The translations under genes and the position numbers were made by a program. The notes under the pieces are model-generated. The model searched no databases and had not been told where the DNA came from. It saw only the letters and a list, made by a program, of their open reading frames with translations. Shown piece by piece: positions 23,381 to 36,065 of a DNA stretch of 64,000 bases (positions are counted from its first letter, which is position 1; every line of letters begins with the position of its first letter). This DNA comes from Cryptomeria japonica (lineage: Eukaryota > Streptophyta > Pinopsida > Cupressales > Cupressaceae): the NCBI RefSeq assembly GCF_030272615.1, contig NC_081413.1:144562476-144626475 (forward strand), in the 5' to 3' direction.

Positions 23381-24352
23381 ATATGGTTAATTTATAGGCT
23401 CATCAAAGTTAACCCTCAAATTCTCCCAAAAACATTTAAGGCTCTTACAAAGCCTTAAAGGCCTTCCCTTCTTCAAGACATTAACCCACATGGGTCTTGT
23501 CCCCTTGGTCAAGGCCCAACCATGGGCAAAATTTGCACAAGAGTTTACCCATTGGATAAAGCATTTATCCAATAATCCAACCACATGAGGTTACCCTCAT
23601 GTCCTCTCAAACATTTAATACTTCTTCCCTCTCCTCTCAAATCCTCTCATATTGAAACTTGTCAACATGGGATTGGTTTGAAAACTATAACATGGATTGA
23701 GGATCATGAAATCCTATCCCTCCACAAGACAAATAAATCTTTACCATTCATGCAACCATTTTTCCTATAAAAGGGACCCTCATCTTCAAGCAAAAGAGAT
23801 AAGGAAGCATTTTTAGCATTGTTATTATACTTGCATAGGCATTCACACTCAAGGTTTCTCATAGCAACATTACTCTTTTGAATCAGCATTGTAATAGGAG
23901 TTAATCCTTTTGAACCATTTCAATACTTCATTTGGCATCCATGGCTTCATTCTAAACTAAGAGATACACTCACACATTTGGATCTTGGATAAGAGAGAGA
24001 CAAGGGAGAGATGTCAGAGGGAATCATTGGATCATCTAAGAGAGTCTCTTATCTCTTCTTTTCTTGTGTTATGCTTCATTTACATGCCTTTTAATCTCTT
24101 TTGGTATGTATTTGGAGGTTTCAGTTCATTTGGATTGTGTTTGTTTTGGTTGAGGTAACATTCTAACACTTGAGCTCTTGGTTTTGATTGTCACCTTTCA
24201 TGTGCATCAACACCATTGTTTAATACTAATGATCAACAACCTTGTGAAACATGGAAACAACCTCTATGTGTGGGACTTTGCACATATGAGGTGAATCTTC
24301 GGTGAAGTCCAACTTCCTTTTCAATCAGGGTGCAGTGTTGGACCAACACAAC
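23380..24352 (+). repeat. Solo-LTR-like sequence with promoter
   Basis: CCTATAAAAGGGACC (TATA box, 23765-23779) sits between a leader-like purine/pyrimidine-balanced tract and a downstream region ending TGTTGGACCAACACAACA. The layout looks like U3-R-U5 of a plus-strand LTR. No partner copy or TSD was found, so the borders are approximate. Confidence 0.4.
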
Positions 24353-25320
24353 ATTTATAAAGTCTATTCTATTGATTTATAGGGAAAAAGAAGAGAAGGA
24401 TTGATGAAAAGGAAATGAGAGGTGATGCACCTAGGTTGAAATATGTTTCTTTCCCCACCTGTGAATGCATAAGATACCAATAAACCACCCAAAAGCATAC
24501 ACAAATCTCAATCTAACAACTATCTCCAAAGAAAAACAAAAAGGTTAGGACCTAACTTTTATTGAGATGGATTAAGAAATATACTCAGACAACACAACAA
24601 GCACATTTAATACAAACTAAAATCTGGTGACAAAAAGAAGAAAGATTATAGAATAAAAGTTGAATAACACACAATGTATCTAACAATAGAGATAAGGTAA
24701 AATAGATGATTTATTAATATAAAGGCAAGACAATTATAGTTGCAAAAATCATAGAACTCTGTAAGAGAAAAGGGAGAATAACCCTTTGAATATGTTACAA
24801 ATATTTCTTTATAGATCAGGCATAATTCAAATGGAACATTGGGTTCAAAAACCCTAACCAACTAGGGTTAGGCTACAAAGAAAGATAAATTAGATTAGAT
24901 TTGATTGATCTAATGTTGCATGCCTCTAAAAATATCTTACCAAATCGAGAAAGAAAATCAATCCCTGAAATTAGGGAAGCCTCTGCATTAGGATGGCATC
25001 TGATGTCTTGTGTCAGACCTAGGAGTCTTCTACATGCAATAAATGAGCATGGGCGACTGAGTGAAACATCTGCAAAAGCCATGGAAGAGTAATGACCATT
25101 GTCTCTCGGCCTCTAGAAGTGGTTGGAAAGAGATTACCTCCAATTTGGGTCACCGATGAGGTCAGGAACTGATTTTCAACCCATTGCGTCGACAACCACC
25201 CCCGGGCATCAGTTTCAAAATCAATGTCCACTTTAGGTTTAAATCTGAGCCACCCAATCTTCTCCACACATGGAAAATGGACGGTTGAGACTATGCCATA
25301 AAAAAAGGCTAGCCCCACTA
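24353..25320. other. Unassigned DNA
   Basis: No recognised gene. Overlapping open frames on both strands at 24873-25318 have no motif I know and are probably chance in a GC-richer patch. Confidence 0.4.
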
Positions 25321-25800
25321 GCTAAACAAAACTTTATCGCAGTATCATAGTCAAGGATAGAACCTGCACTTTGACCACTATGATACTGCGATAAGAATTA
25401 CTCATCCATCACCAAGTCCATCACAATCCTATAGGGCGGAAAGACTGTCACTCTCTAGCTACCATGATAGAGAAAGAACATCTTCCTCTACTGCCAATGA
25501 CTATAACAATATCATAGGGGTCAAGCAGTGGTTAGCCATAACCACTGTCACCTCACCGTAACATCATTCTAAATCCCCACCATCAGTCATTGCAACATTG
25601 CAAAGGTCACTTGATAGCTACCATAGATGACCATAGTAGCACGATAACATACAGACGACCACTCCCATACCACAAAGGGAAAATGGCCCCGCCCTCTGAC
25701 CACTGTGATAGCACGGTAAATAACAAACAATTACCATAATATTGCAAGGGGATCTCTATGGATAGCTCAGATCGCCATGATATTATGGTAAACATTTACA
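25321..25800. repeat. Cluster of palindromes and degenerate 20 bp motifs
   Basis: TTATCGCAGTATCATAG (25334-25350) and its exact reverse complement (25378-25394) form a 17 bp stem. CAGTGGTTA-GCCA-TAACCACTG near 25530-25552 is a 9 bp perfect stem. Related words CCACTRTGATAGCACGGTAA and CCATGATATTATGGTAA recur to 25795. I recognise no known element; it may be the end region of an old DNA transposon. Confidence 0.6.
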
Positions 25801-26794
25801 TCGTTATAAGCCTCATGTCTGATGATAGCGAGTAAAAGAAACCGATCCCAGGATGGAAAGGGGACACTCCAACTGATGAATTTAACTCAAATGACTGCCT
25901 ACACCAGTCACCAAAGAAAAAGAACAAGGCCAAAAAATGGCTAAGCCTTAAGGGGTTTAGCATTTTAGGGATTGAGGAAGTAGCAGGGTTTTATCCATGA
26001 TCATTTCTCAAATCAGTTATCTGCATGGCTAGAGTTGACAAAAAAATGTCAATAGAACATTGATAATTTTTCAAGCTTACAATACTCAAGTTTTCTCATT
26101 AGAATTTTTTATGTAGGGGTGAATAACTCGGCTACTTTAGTGTGTGCATGTGATTAATCCTTCTTCCTTGGGTAGGATGGACAAAAAATTATATGAATAG
26201 ATAAGCTATGTGGATGGACCCGACCTCCCATAGTCGATCGAATAGACCATTTTTTCTAGACAGATGTCTATAGCCCCAACAAGGATATCACCCTAGTTCT
26301 TATCGAAGATTGTTATATTGCCAAACAAGTAGATCTATGGCCCCTGATAGAGTTATCCATATCACTTGCTTCTAATGTTTAATTTTTTTTTAAACGGTCC
26401 TAATCCTTTCATTTTAGTTATTTCAAGAAACCTCTTAAAGGAACTTTTGTAGGTTAGGAACTAGGGTGGTGGTAAGAGAGACCTTTAAATTTTTCACTTA
26501 TTTCACCCTATACTAATTTGCCAGACAAGAACCCATAGGAGTGTTAAATATGAATTTATTCTAAGGATTTCATAGAGATTCATGGTACATGACAAGACAT
26601 TCTAAATGAGAAACTATGTAATTATAAAATTGAGAAAAATCACCAAGAAGGAAATAAATCTTATATCCTAACACAATATTAAATGAATTTATTTTTCTCC
26701 TTAGTCGAAGTGTACGATCTACATCATCTCTAGTGTCATGCAATGGAATATTTATCTTGGGAATCTTCCCTCCTCGAGACTGTTGCTGTATGCC
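25801..26794. other. Unassigned DNA left of element D
   Basis: No gene or repeat family recognised. This is the original neighbour of 52379 onward, separated by the insertion of D. Confidence 0.4.
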
Positions 26795-26799
26795 ACCTT

Positions 26800-29376
26800 T
26801 GTTGGCATTGTGTTATCATTGATGTCAACCGGTATGGGATGGATACCAGTATGAGATATGTATGTGAAACACTGTCATGCAGGAGTTAAAGATGAGATAT
26901 CCTTGATATCACCTTGTGTTGCAGAACACCAATAAGGTAAGAAAGAGCATGCCATTCAGAGGAATGATCACTACAGTCACTGGTACACAAGTTAGTGCCT
27001 GACTTATGTCGATGAGATGAATAGGTTACCAGTATAATGTTTCACTAGTAAGGAAAGGATGACAAATGGCAAGTGATGTGTTGACATGGGGAAGATAGTT
27101 CAACCAAGTGAGTAGGTGCCAACCAAAAAAGCTCATGACCAATGTACAAGCAGGATGGGAAGGTGCTTGAGCTACTGTTTGTGATGAAGAGGCATAATGA
27201 TACCTAAATCACATCAACATAGGAGGAGAAGGATCAATAGGTCATCAGTATACTATGAGGTTGCAGAACAACAGGACTCCCACCAGATGAAGATGCAGTC
27301 ACCATGTGAAGAGATGACAGAAAATGAATGTGCCCATACCGGATCACATGTGCTTGTTTGAAGATGTGCTGCACAAACAGGGAAGTCATCTGAGTGCATT
27401 GCATGATGTAGATGACAAGGTGTCACTCCACCAGTAAGTGGAGCTTATCTCCTATTATGCATAGTGTGCATTATAGTTCCATGAAATAAGGAAGATGATG
27501 TAAAGGCAGGTGTTTGGAGGATCACATTGGATCTACTGATGAATCAAAGGAATGCCTCAAGTGCATGAAATCAGGGATATGCACTGGACTGATTGAGAAG
27601 CCATGTTGACATGCTGGGAAAGATGAAGAGTGATGAGTTTGTCACTTTGACAAATTGGTTGTGATATGGTCCGAGCTGATTAGGGAGAAGGCAAGGCTAG
27701 GTAGATTCAGATAGAGGAAAATGGCCTGATTGAAGATAGAGTTTATTGAAGGTTGATGACATGGTGTCATCATGAGATTTTACCAGTAGGAATGTTCACC
27801 GGTAATATGAACAAGGTGCAGATGAAGAACACTCCCCATCTGATGAAGATGTATAAGGTAGGTTAGCAAGAGTGCTGACAGATTGCATAGTCCACCGGAA
27901 GAGAATCAGAGTGAAAGGTTGATGACATACCAGTTTGAGGGTTTAACCGACAGGGTTAGTATACTGGTAGATAAACCCGATATTAGAGTTGGTCGGTGAG
28001 TCAATCCATACTGACATAGAAAACCTAGTAAAGGTGGATGTCAACATAGATGCCACAAAGAGATGAGGTGGCCACCATGTAGAGGTCAGTGGAGCACCAA
28101 GTAGAGATAGATGTCTCTATTGTTGTACATTTAATATGAATCCCATGATTTGTGGATCAGATTAGAAGAGAGCGGCTTGAGGAAGAATGAGTGACAAAGA
28201 CAAATCAAGGAGTTGTTGGTGCTTGGATATAAGCAAGAAGATAAAATTGTGAGAAGACCTCGAGAAGGAAACAATAGAAACATTAATGGTGTTTTGACAG
28301 AGGCAGGTCAAGACTTGAGGTTGTGGTTGCTAAGAATAGAAGACGTGTATTAGAAGGTGCATTAATGGCGGAGATGTACAGTTGGTTGTCTGGGAGATCA
28401 GACTGAACAAGATTTGATTGGATTTGGTTTTCCTCAAGGTTGATGAGGAAACCCTAACTGCGTCAAATTTGAATTGGATTTTGGTGGGAAAACCAGGCTA
28501 TATATATGCAAGCCAAAGATATTGATAGTGCTACTGAAGAGAAGAAGATAGTGCTACTGTGAAGTGATTGAGTGTTACTTCTACATGTGAGAGAAAAATT
28601 AGTCAAATTCTCAATGAGTATCTAAGAAGAGACTGAGAGTGAGGGAGAACTAGGTTGAGGTGTTCAACTAGTAGCAGTGCAGAATTGGTAGTTTCCATAT
28701 CGGCAAGGAAGAAGTGAAGGAAGCTGCAAAGAAGGCAGACATAGAATCAATAGAGTATAGTACCGGTAAAGAGCATAGCAGTGAGGAGGAGATCTAGTAG
28801 AGAAGAAAATAAGAGAGGTGGACTGGTAGAGTTTACTAGCAAGTAGAGCAGTAGAAGAGTGAGTAGATGCAGTAGAGAAGGTGTCTCACTGACAAAGTGA
28901 GGTAAATGAGATGGTTATAGGATTCACTTGTAGCAGTATTATTAATTTTGTATTTGTAGTTATCTTTGAGATCACTGAGTTGTAGCTTAGTGCAAGGGTT
29001 TTAGATCCTTTGGGTTGTAGCCCATAAATCAATGAGGGGTTGCTTCTCCTTGGGTTTGTGCCCTAAATCAGGGGTTGTAGCTCCTTGGGTTAGTGCCCTA
29101 AACATTGTAACAGAGTTTTGATTATGAGGCTGGATTGGAGCAGTAGACTCTAGCATCATTGCTCATCGCGGTTTTTCCCATCTTGGGTTTTCCTCGTATA
29201 TACTGGTGTTATGCAATGTTTCTTTATGTGAATGCATTTGTGTTTAGTCTCCTCTCTAACCAGTAAGTCTATTCTGAGTTAAATCTAATAACCGCTATGC
29301 TCACATAGGATAGTTAAAAACAAAAATTTGAGAGCCACTGATTCACCCCCCTCTCAGTGGTGCCTCATGTCTAACA
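26800..29376 (+). repeat. 5' LTR of element D
   Basis: 2577 bp. A TATA-like CTATATATATGCA lies at about 28498-28510 (mirrored near 51496 in the other LTR), placing U3 upstream and R/U5 downstream. Near the 3' end is GATTCACCCCCCTCTCAG, a block shared by every Sirevirus-like LTR here. Confidence 0.9.
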
Positions 29377-29394
29377 ATTGCTATTAGAGCCTAG
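29377..29394 (+). other. Primer-binding site of element D (decayed)
   Basis: TTGCTATTAGAGCCTAGG matches the initiator-Met-type copia PBS TTGGTATCAGAGCC at all but two positions and directly follows the LTR. Confidence 0.8.
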
Positions 29395-29430
29395 GTACCC
29401 TATTGTTTAAGATTTCTCTCGCTTGGGTAG

Positions 29431-30709
29431 TGTAAAGCGGAAAAATCGAACCCTAGTCGTTCTCCCCTCCCCAACTCCAAGGAGAGAGAAGGGAGAGTCA
29501 CTAGGGTTGATGGTTTTCACTTAGGAGAGACTTTACATTCAAAAGAGGGGTTTGAAACCCACAAGATTAAATCCCACACAATGCAAGATTGGATTCTATA
29601 TGAGTTTCAAGGGTTAAGACATCAAGGATACCCTCTTTTGTAAAGAATGTAGATAAAAAGATTGAACTAGGAATGCATGTAAAGTAGGAAAGATTCGCTT
29701 ATAACTAGAGATAGGGATATGGGATGAAGCTAAGGACCTGGAATTAGCAGTAAAATGTTGAGACGGTGCTGTTCTGCAAATTTGAGCGAAAGTTGATGGG
29801 ACGATGGCGCCCGACGTGCACACGGTCCTCCGAAAAATCCGCGAAATGAAGGGGGATCTGTTCGTCTCTGCACAAGGATTCCAGATCTTCAATTACAGCT
29901 GCGTACTTGCAACCTACACACATAAAAGAGAGGATGATTGGGGGGTTAGGGATGAGGGGTTTGCCTTTAGGTCAAACCCCGGTTTTGGAATTAACCAAGA
30001 AATGAGAATGCTATAAATGTAAATGTTTGTAATGTAAACAAGTACTGATACCTTGTTGTAAGAATGTTTGTATTCTTACATGTGAAGGTGTAATGTATGT
30101 AGTATGTTGTATGTTGTATGTGATCTCCTCTTCAATGGTTGAACCCTTGTCTTGAATGCAACACCTAGCCTTGAATAGAGACTTAGAATGCTCAATTGCT
30201 TGAAGGAATGCTTGAATGCTTGAATGCTTGAATGTTTGAATATTTGAATATCGCTTCCGCATCTTGTACACATATGTCCTTCCTCTTTTCTCCTTCTTCA
30301 AATGGGAGAGGAAATGTAGTTTATATACTTGTCAATTAGGGTTGATAGACTGATTTTCTCGACCTTAGGTCGACCAGGAAACATTATTTTCCAATTTGCA
30401 AACTTAAAGACCCGATGCCCAAAAGAGACCGGGCCCAAAATAGGGCCAGGGACCAGGGCACTAGGTGCCATGGTCCTGGGGGACCAGGGTGCTGGGCGCC
30501 CTAGTCCTGAAGGACCAGGGTGCTGGGTGCCATGGTCCAACCTCCAGGGATAGCAGGGTGCAAGGAGGATCAGGCCAGGGTGCTGAAAAATGCAGTTTTT
30601 GGTGTCATAAGCAAGTTTCGGGGTCTCCATTCAGGTTCAGTGTTGCATCACCATCGTGAAGACCCAAATGCAGTCGAAATTGTAAGTGTCACAATTTTAG
30701 GATGCTACA
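29431..30709 (-). repeat. 3' LTR of D1
   Basis: 1279 bp. It contains a TTGAATGC 8 bp tandem tract (30205-30251) and, near the U3 start in element orientation, a GC-rich array of about 31 bp units of the form GGACCAGGG..CTGGG.GCC.TGGTCC (30449-30538). One copy of the GTGCAC hairpin motif lies at 29798-29830. Confidence 0.92.
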
Positions 30710-30730
30710 TTTAGCCCCCACTTTAGCGGG
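30710..30730 (-). other. Polypurine tract of D1
   Basis: The minus strand reads AAAGTGGGGGCTAAA immediately before the LTR start TGTAGCATCC. Confidence 0.8.
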
Positions 30731-31453
30731 AGTATAAGCGTACGCTCATACTTCCGGTAAAGTACAAGGAAACAACATTGAAAAACTTTCACCACGTCAA
30801 GGAGGCAAGATACACCAAGCCCCCAGTGGACTAAGGATCTTACGACTTTGATTGACAAAGTAAAAGGGAAGATCACGAGGGAGAACCATGACTATTAGTA
30901 GTAAGGTTCCCTCACTATGAGTCATGCAAGAAAGATATCAAAATTTTTCAAGGCAAAGCTAAATTTGTCAAGAAATTTTCAAGTATCTTGAAAAGATATG
31001 AATGGGATGTATGCTCCCTACGTTAAAGCGATCGCACATGCCTCACCGGGGGTGATTGCTTTAAATTAGTGATACATATAAGAAATGAGAAAGGAAAGGA
31101 GCACGTTATCACAAGGATTTAGCCCCCAAGTGTGAGATAAGCCCAAGGATAATAGACACAAAACACAAAGCACAAGGTGACTTCGCTTTCCTCGGGGTCA
31201 GTATGTTGTATGATAATTCATGTATATCATATGTATGTATGCATAATTGTTCTTCATTCCCCAATCAAGGAAGGTCACCTAGAAGAAGGGAACACATGTG
31301 TCTTTTGAGTCAACATGAGAGAGACCAAAAGAGATCTCAATGTTTTGCATCATCCTCAAGTAGACAACACTAAGGACAATGAATAGAAGAATGAGAATAA
31401 CACATAGAAGAAGTAACAAAAGAGAGGAGGAGAGAATCTACTATGCTAATGAA
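30731..31453. other. 3' untranslated region of D1
   Basis: Between the end of the gag-protease frame and the PPT. No gene seen. Confidence 0.5.
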
Positions 31454-34400
31454 CTAGTCTAGCACATCATCTACCCCCTGATCTTGCTGATCAATATTTT
31501 GGGAAGGTAGGAAACACGCTAGAGGAGGAACATCCAACACAACAGATGGAGCTATCACAAGATCCAAACAAGGGCTATGTTCATACCCTAAGCCACAGTG
31601 TTCTTGTCTAGGAGCTAGGATAAGTGCTTTAGAAAATTCGTTAGATAGATGGTTATCAACATCAACATATTCATATTCACTATCAGAATGAACAGGAGTA
31701 ACATTTTCATCATGAATAACATTTTCATCTATATCATCATCAAGATTTATAAAAATAGGATCTTTAACTTGCACAGGATCAAGACCATCATGCATCTTAT
31801 GTTCAGGAGATTTCGGCTCAATCATCAGCTGAGGAGAAAATGGAATAGTTGAAGGTGTTTTTGGGGATTGCAAAGTTTGAGAAGCAGCTGCCTGAGCTCT
31901 AAGATGACGCTTTCATCGGCATTCACGTGCAGAATAATTTTGTCTAGCCTTAGTAGGAAGTTGAGAAGATTGAGGAGGAGGAATGTTCTCATCCTTATCA
32001 CTTGGGTGTTTAGGTTGTGGTCTCTTAGGTTGAACAATAGGAGAAGAGGAAGGTCTCTTCTCTCCATAAGAGGAAGGAGGAGGAACTGCTCCATACAAAG
32101 GAGGAATATTCAGTTTAGGAAGGAGACCGAGTCCATCATGACGAGGAGGTATAGGTCTACTTTTAGGAAGTTTATTAGATATAGGCATAGTCACATCCAT
32201 AGGGATGGGTTGGGAATCTTCTTGAGGAAAGACATTAGTTTTATCTTTCAAAGGAAGAACTTCCTTCTCAAGAACGATAGGAATGTCAAGTTTGGGTGTT
32301 CTAGGTTCACTTAGAGATAGGATCATATATTTTTTCCACTTTTGATAAGATTTGAAAAGATGATCACTTCGCGGAGGAAGAGGTTGGAATTGTTTAGGCC
32401 AAAAGTAATCAATAGGAATGCTAGAAGTTCTTTCAGCTGGTTTAAAGAGACTATGATTGACAATAACAACTTCACCATTATGGGGAAATTTCAAACACTT
32501 GTGAATAGGAGAAGCAATAGCTTTCATGGAAGATAGCCAAGGATAGCCTAGCTTCACACGAAATTGTTCAGATGATGGAATAATAGCAAAGTCCGCATCA
32601 AGGGATTTGTTATGGACCTCAATAGGTAATGTAATAGAACCAATTGCAGGAGAAGAAAATGCATCAAATAGTTTCACAACCACATTTGTTTCATCATAGA
32701 TCACTTGATTCAATTGCAAAGTAAAAAGAAATTCTTCAGTAATGATATTAACCATACAAGAAGGATCAATAAGCACTCCACGACAAGGCGTATTCTTGAC
32801 TTTTGCAACTATATATAAAGGACCATCAGGTGCCCTGATAGTTTCACTGGAATCAAATGTGATGGAAGGTTCTTTAGGGATTTTCTGCTGCTCTACAAAG
32901 TTAATCACATTCAGAGTCATGGACACAAGATCATCAGGTGAGACAGAGGAATCAGTAGTATCAATCACATCAGAGGTGTGAGAAGGCAATGGATCAGTAA
33001 AAATCTTTAGATTTTGGTTAGGAGGAGCTACAGATGTGTTGCCTTTATCATTCACTCTAGAAACAGAAATAGTATTATTATCAATCAAATCTTGAATTTT
33101 ACCTTTTAAAGCAAAACATTTTTCAGTATCATGCCCAGGATGACGATGAAATTGACAAAAAGATTTGTTATCAAAATAGGGTGAATTAATCTTTGCAGGA
33201 TCTATTTTCCTTATAGGAGGAAGAGTAAGCACATTTTGTTCCAATAAATTATTCATAATACTATGCAATGATTCATTCAAAGGAGTAAACTTTCTTTCTT
33301 TCTTGAAAAACTTAGAAATAGGAGGCACACCTGATGCCGCATTCACATTGTTGTTGATGATGTTTTCATTGAATTTAATAGACTCTCTGTTTGGTTTAAA
33401 CTTCCCAAATGGTTGTTGACTACTATCACCCTTATCACTCAGAGCCATAGGATTTGCTTGTTCCATTTGGCTCACAGTCAGTTGATAATTGTGAAGAGTT
33501 GCACACAACTGTTGGAAAGAAGTAAACTCAGAAAATAGGAGTGTTTCTCTAATATCTTTTTGTAAATTAGAAATAAATATTCTTTGAATATCATTGTCAG
33601 GCACTGGAAAAGAAATTTGAGCATACAAATGCTTATATCTACCAATGAAATCAGTCACTTTTTCTTTAACACCTTGTTTACAATGCATTAAATCAATCAA
33701 AGTAACTTTAGGACTTATATTGTTTTGAAATTGTTGAATAAAAGCATTTGCAAGTTGTTCGAAAGAAGTAATAGAATAAGAAGGCAACGAGCAATACCAT
33801 TGTAGGGCTTTATCTCTTAATGTTCTAGTAAACAGTTTTGCAAGCAACCTTTGGTCATAAGCAAAATCAGTGCATATTGTTTGAAAGGTCTTAACATGTG
33901 TTAGAGGATCACCCCTACCATTATAAAGCTCCAAATGTGGAATTTCAACATGTTTAGGGGGGATAGCTCGAACAATGTCAAGAGAAAGTGGGCTCGCAAC
34001 ATCAAATTTGGGCACACTAAACTTAGATTGATTCATAGAGGCAATTTGTTGCTGTAAAGAAGAGACAGTTTGTGCAAGATTGTTAATGGTCACTTCAGTC
34101 GAAGAGTTCATATTAGACGTGTTAGATTGTGATGGAGGTGTTATGTTATTGAAAGAAGGTAGAGAGTAAGGTGGTGGGACACTATGATAGTTAGTCATAG
34201 GAGATGATTGGAAAGGAGGAACACTACAAGGAGGAATGGAAGGGTTAAATGAATTGCCCCCTTGTGTCATGTTCATTTGTGGAGATATAATAGGAACACT
34301 CATTGAAGGAAAGAATGAAGAAGTCGGATTGAATGAAGGAAGAGGGTTGATTGAAGAAGAGGGATTGCCCCCATGACTTGTCATCATAGGAGGAATGTCT

Positions 34401-34891
34401 TGTATTGAAGTAGTCATTATGTTTGATGTAAAAGTAGGTATACTAGCAATAGGAGTTGTCAAAGGAATAGAATGATTAACTTGAGTAGGAGGTTGTGTAT
34501 AACCTAAGGTTTTGGCACAACTCTTCATAGGCATCACATTTGAACCCACAATGTGTGCAATACCACGTAAAATATCAATTCCACTCTTATCACTTTGAAC
34601 CATACATTTTAGACCCTCAATTAATGAAAGAGCTTCACTATCAGGGTATTCTTGAGACATCCATTATCGAAAATCATCAAATTGGTTATCCAATTTTGAA
34701 AGTTATTCTATAGAAACCTCATGGAGAGCTTCTTCATCATTAAGAAGATTAGAGGAATTACCCATGTCCTCATTAAAAAGGCCATTCAAATTAGGTTCCA
34801 TCTCCTCAGTAATTAAACCTTGGAAAGACTTAATTCTAAGGCTTCGTCTAATGGGAATAGTGTAAGTAGGGCTTATTGTTGTAAAACTCAT
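31454..34891 (-). pseudogene. gag-protease polyprotein of D1
   Basis: Start taken at ATG 34891, in frame with the long 915-codon frame from 34660 after two stops (near 34700 and 34663). The N-terminus is Pro/Ser/Asn-rich. Retrotrans_gag lies at about residues 230-390 of the long frame (LELYNGRGDPLTHVKTFQ, ALQWYCSLPSYSITSFEQL, FIQQFQNNI). A Tat-type zinc site is CQFHRHPGHDTEKC followed by LKGKIQDLIDNNT. A protease-like fold follows (GVLIDPSCMVNIITEEF ... LGYPWLSSMKAI ... CLKFPHNG). The active-site position reads Asp-Pro-Ser instead of Asp-(Ser/Thr/Gly)-Gly, so protease activity is doubtful. After a stop near 31911 a Pro/Asp-rich tail (31873-31454) ends the protein; no RT follows. Confidence 0.88.
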
Positions 34892-36040
34892 GCACTAAAG
34901 AAAGAGAGAAGATTTTGAATTTTAGAGGTAGCAAATTTCAATAAAACCAGCCAATCTCCTAGATTTAAGCTGTTAAATACAATCAGGACAATCTCCCGAA
35001 ATTTCGGAAAAAATGTCCGGGACCGTGGCGAACGGAGTGCACACGGTCCTCGCAACTTTTTTTGAAATTTTCAAGGATGAAAGTTATGATGATTTTAAAG
35101 CTAATCTGAAAAAATTGAGTGATTTTACGATCTATAGAAAGGCCGAATTAAAGTTGCAATCTCAAAATTGAACCCTACCAAGATTGTTGAAAAATGTAAA
35201 ATTTGAATTTTGAAAAAGAGAGGGAAACTGAAATTTTGAATTTTATGATTTTAGAGGGAATACTAAAAGCAATGCAAGTGTTGAAATTTAAAAGTTGACT
35301 CAATTTCAAACAAAATTCAATTTTGAAAGTGGAAATCAAGGTTGTTGCAATTAAACACTTAATTTTGAAAGTCACAAACTGCAAAAATTTGAATAAAACA
35401 CTGAAATTTCGAATGAATGCCAACACACTTTTCAGATTTAGGACTATAAGAAACACAATTTTGATATGAATTTCAATTTCAACAATTTTTGAATGATTAG
35501 AAGCCTCAATCCAAGCAATCGCTAGACCAACTTTGAATTTAATTTTGAAGGTGTTAAAATTGATAAAATCAGCCAAAATTCTGGATTTTAGCAGAAAAAT
35601 ACAGTAAGATCTAGCTCCTGAAATTTCAGAAAAAATGTCAGGGACGATGGCGCTCGGGGTGCACACGGTCCTCGTAACTTTTTTCCAAATTTTCAGGGAT
35701 GAAAGATATTGTGATTTTATTACGGAATCCAAAGTTACAACCGATTTGGAAGTGTTTTGATTAGTGAAATTATCAATCAAGAAGGTCTTAAAAATTAGGG
35801 TTTTGACATTTAACCACTTAATTTTCAGAATTAAAGCACAAATATGAATTGACAATTTGCAATAGAAGGGTAAATCTAAAACAAGCATTAACCATTAAAC
35901 GTTTCACAAGTTTAATTACTTAAAAAGAAAATTTTAGGGTTTTTTATGCAATTAGCCTCTAAAATTTGCAAAGGATCAAACATGGAAATATAATTAGGAA
36001 AGCAAAATTTTCAGATCTAACCATGAATAATCAGAATGAG
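34892..36040 (-). other. 5' leader of D1 with duplicated hairpin block
   Basis: Two related blocks of about 170 bp (about 34935-35110 and 35560-35715) each carry a 12 bp palindrome (CCGAAATTTCGG at 34996, CTGAAATTTCAG at 35618) followed by the motif with GTGCAC and CACGGTCC (35019-35051, 35641-35673). An open frame across 35888-35175 is Leu/Ile/Lys/Phe-rich, has no motif and is probably chance. Confidence 0.7.
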
Positions 36041-36062
36041 GATGTTCACGTCGGGTTCACCA
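36041..36062 (-). other. Primer-binding site of D1
   Basis: The minus strand reads TGGTGAACCCGACGTGAAC just after the LTR end and three bases of spacer. The tRNA is not assigned. Confidence 0.75.
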
Positions 36063-36065
36063 AAA

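Noticed and set aside
25019-25318. 99-codon minus-strand frame with a possible host-protein look.
   Set aside because: No recognisable motif, an overlapping frame on the other strand, and no splice or start context; kept as unassigned DNA.
26150-26450. Possible organelle-derived insert in the flank of D.
   Set aside because: I could not match any plastid or mitochondrial protein in six frames by eye; a sequence search would be needed.
31868-32314. Arg/Ser-rich plus-strand frames opposite D1 gag-protease.
   Set aside because: They are complementary readings of the gag-protease frame, which has clear domain motifs on the minus strand.
35175-35888. 237-codon open frame on the minus strand in the D1 leader.
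   Set aside because: Composition is Leu/Ile/Lys/Phe-rich as expected from AT-rich DNA, there is no motif, and it spans the duplicated hairpin block.
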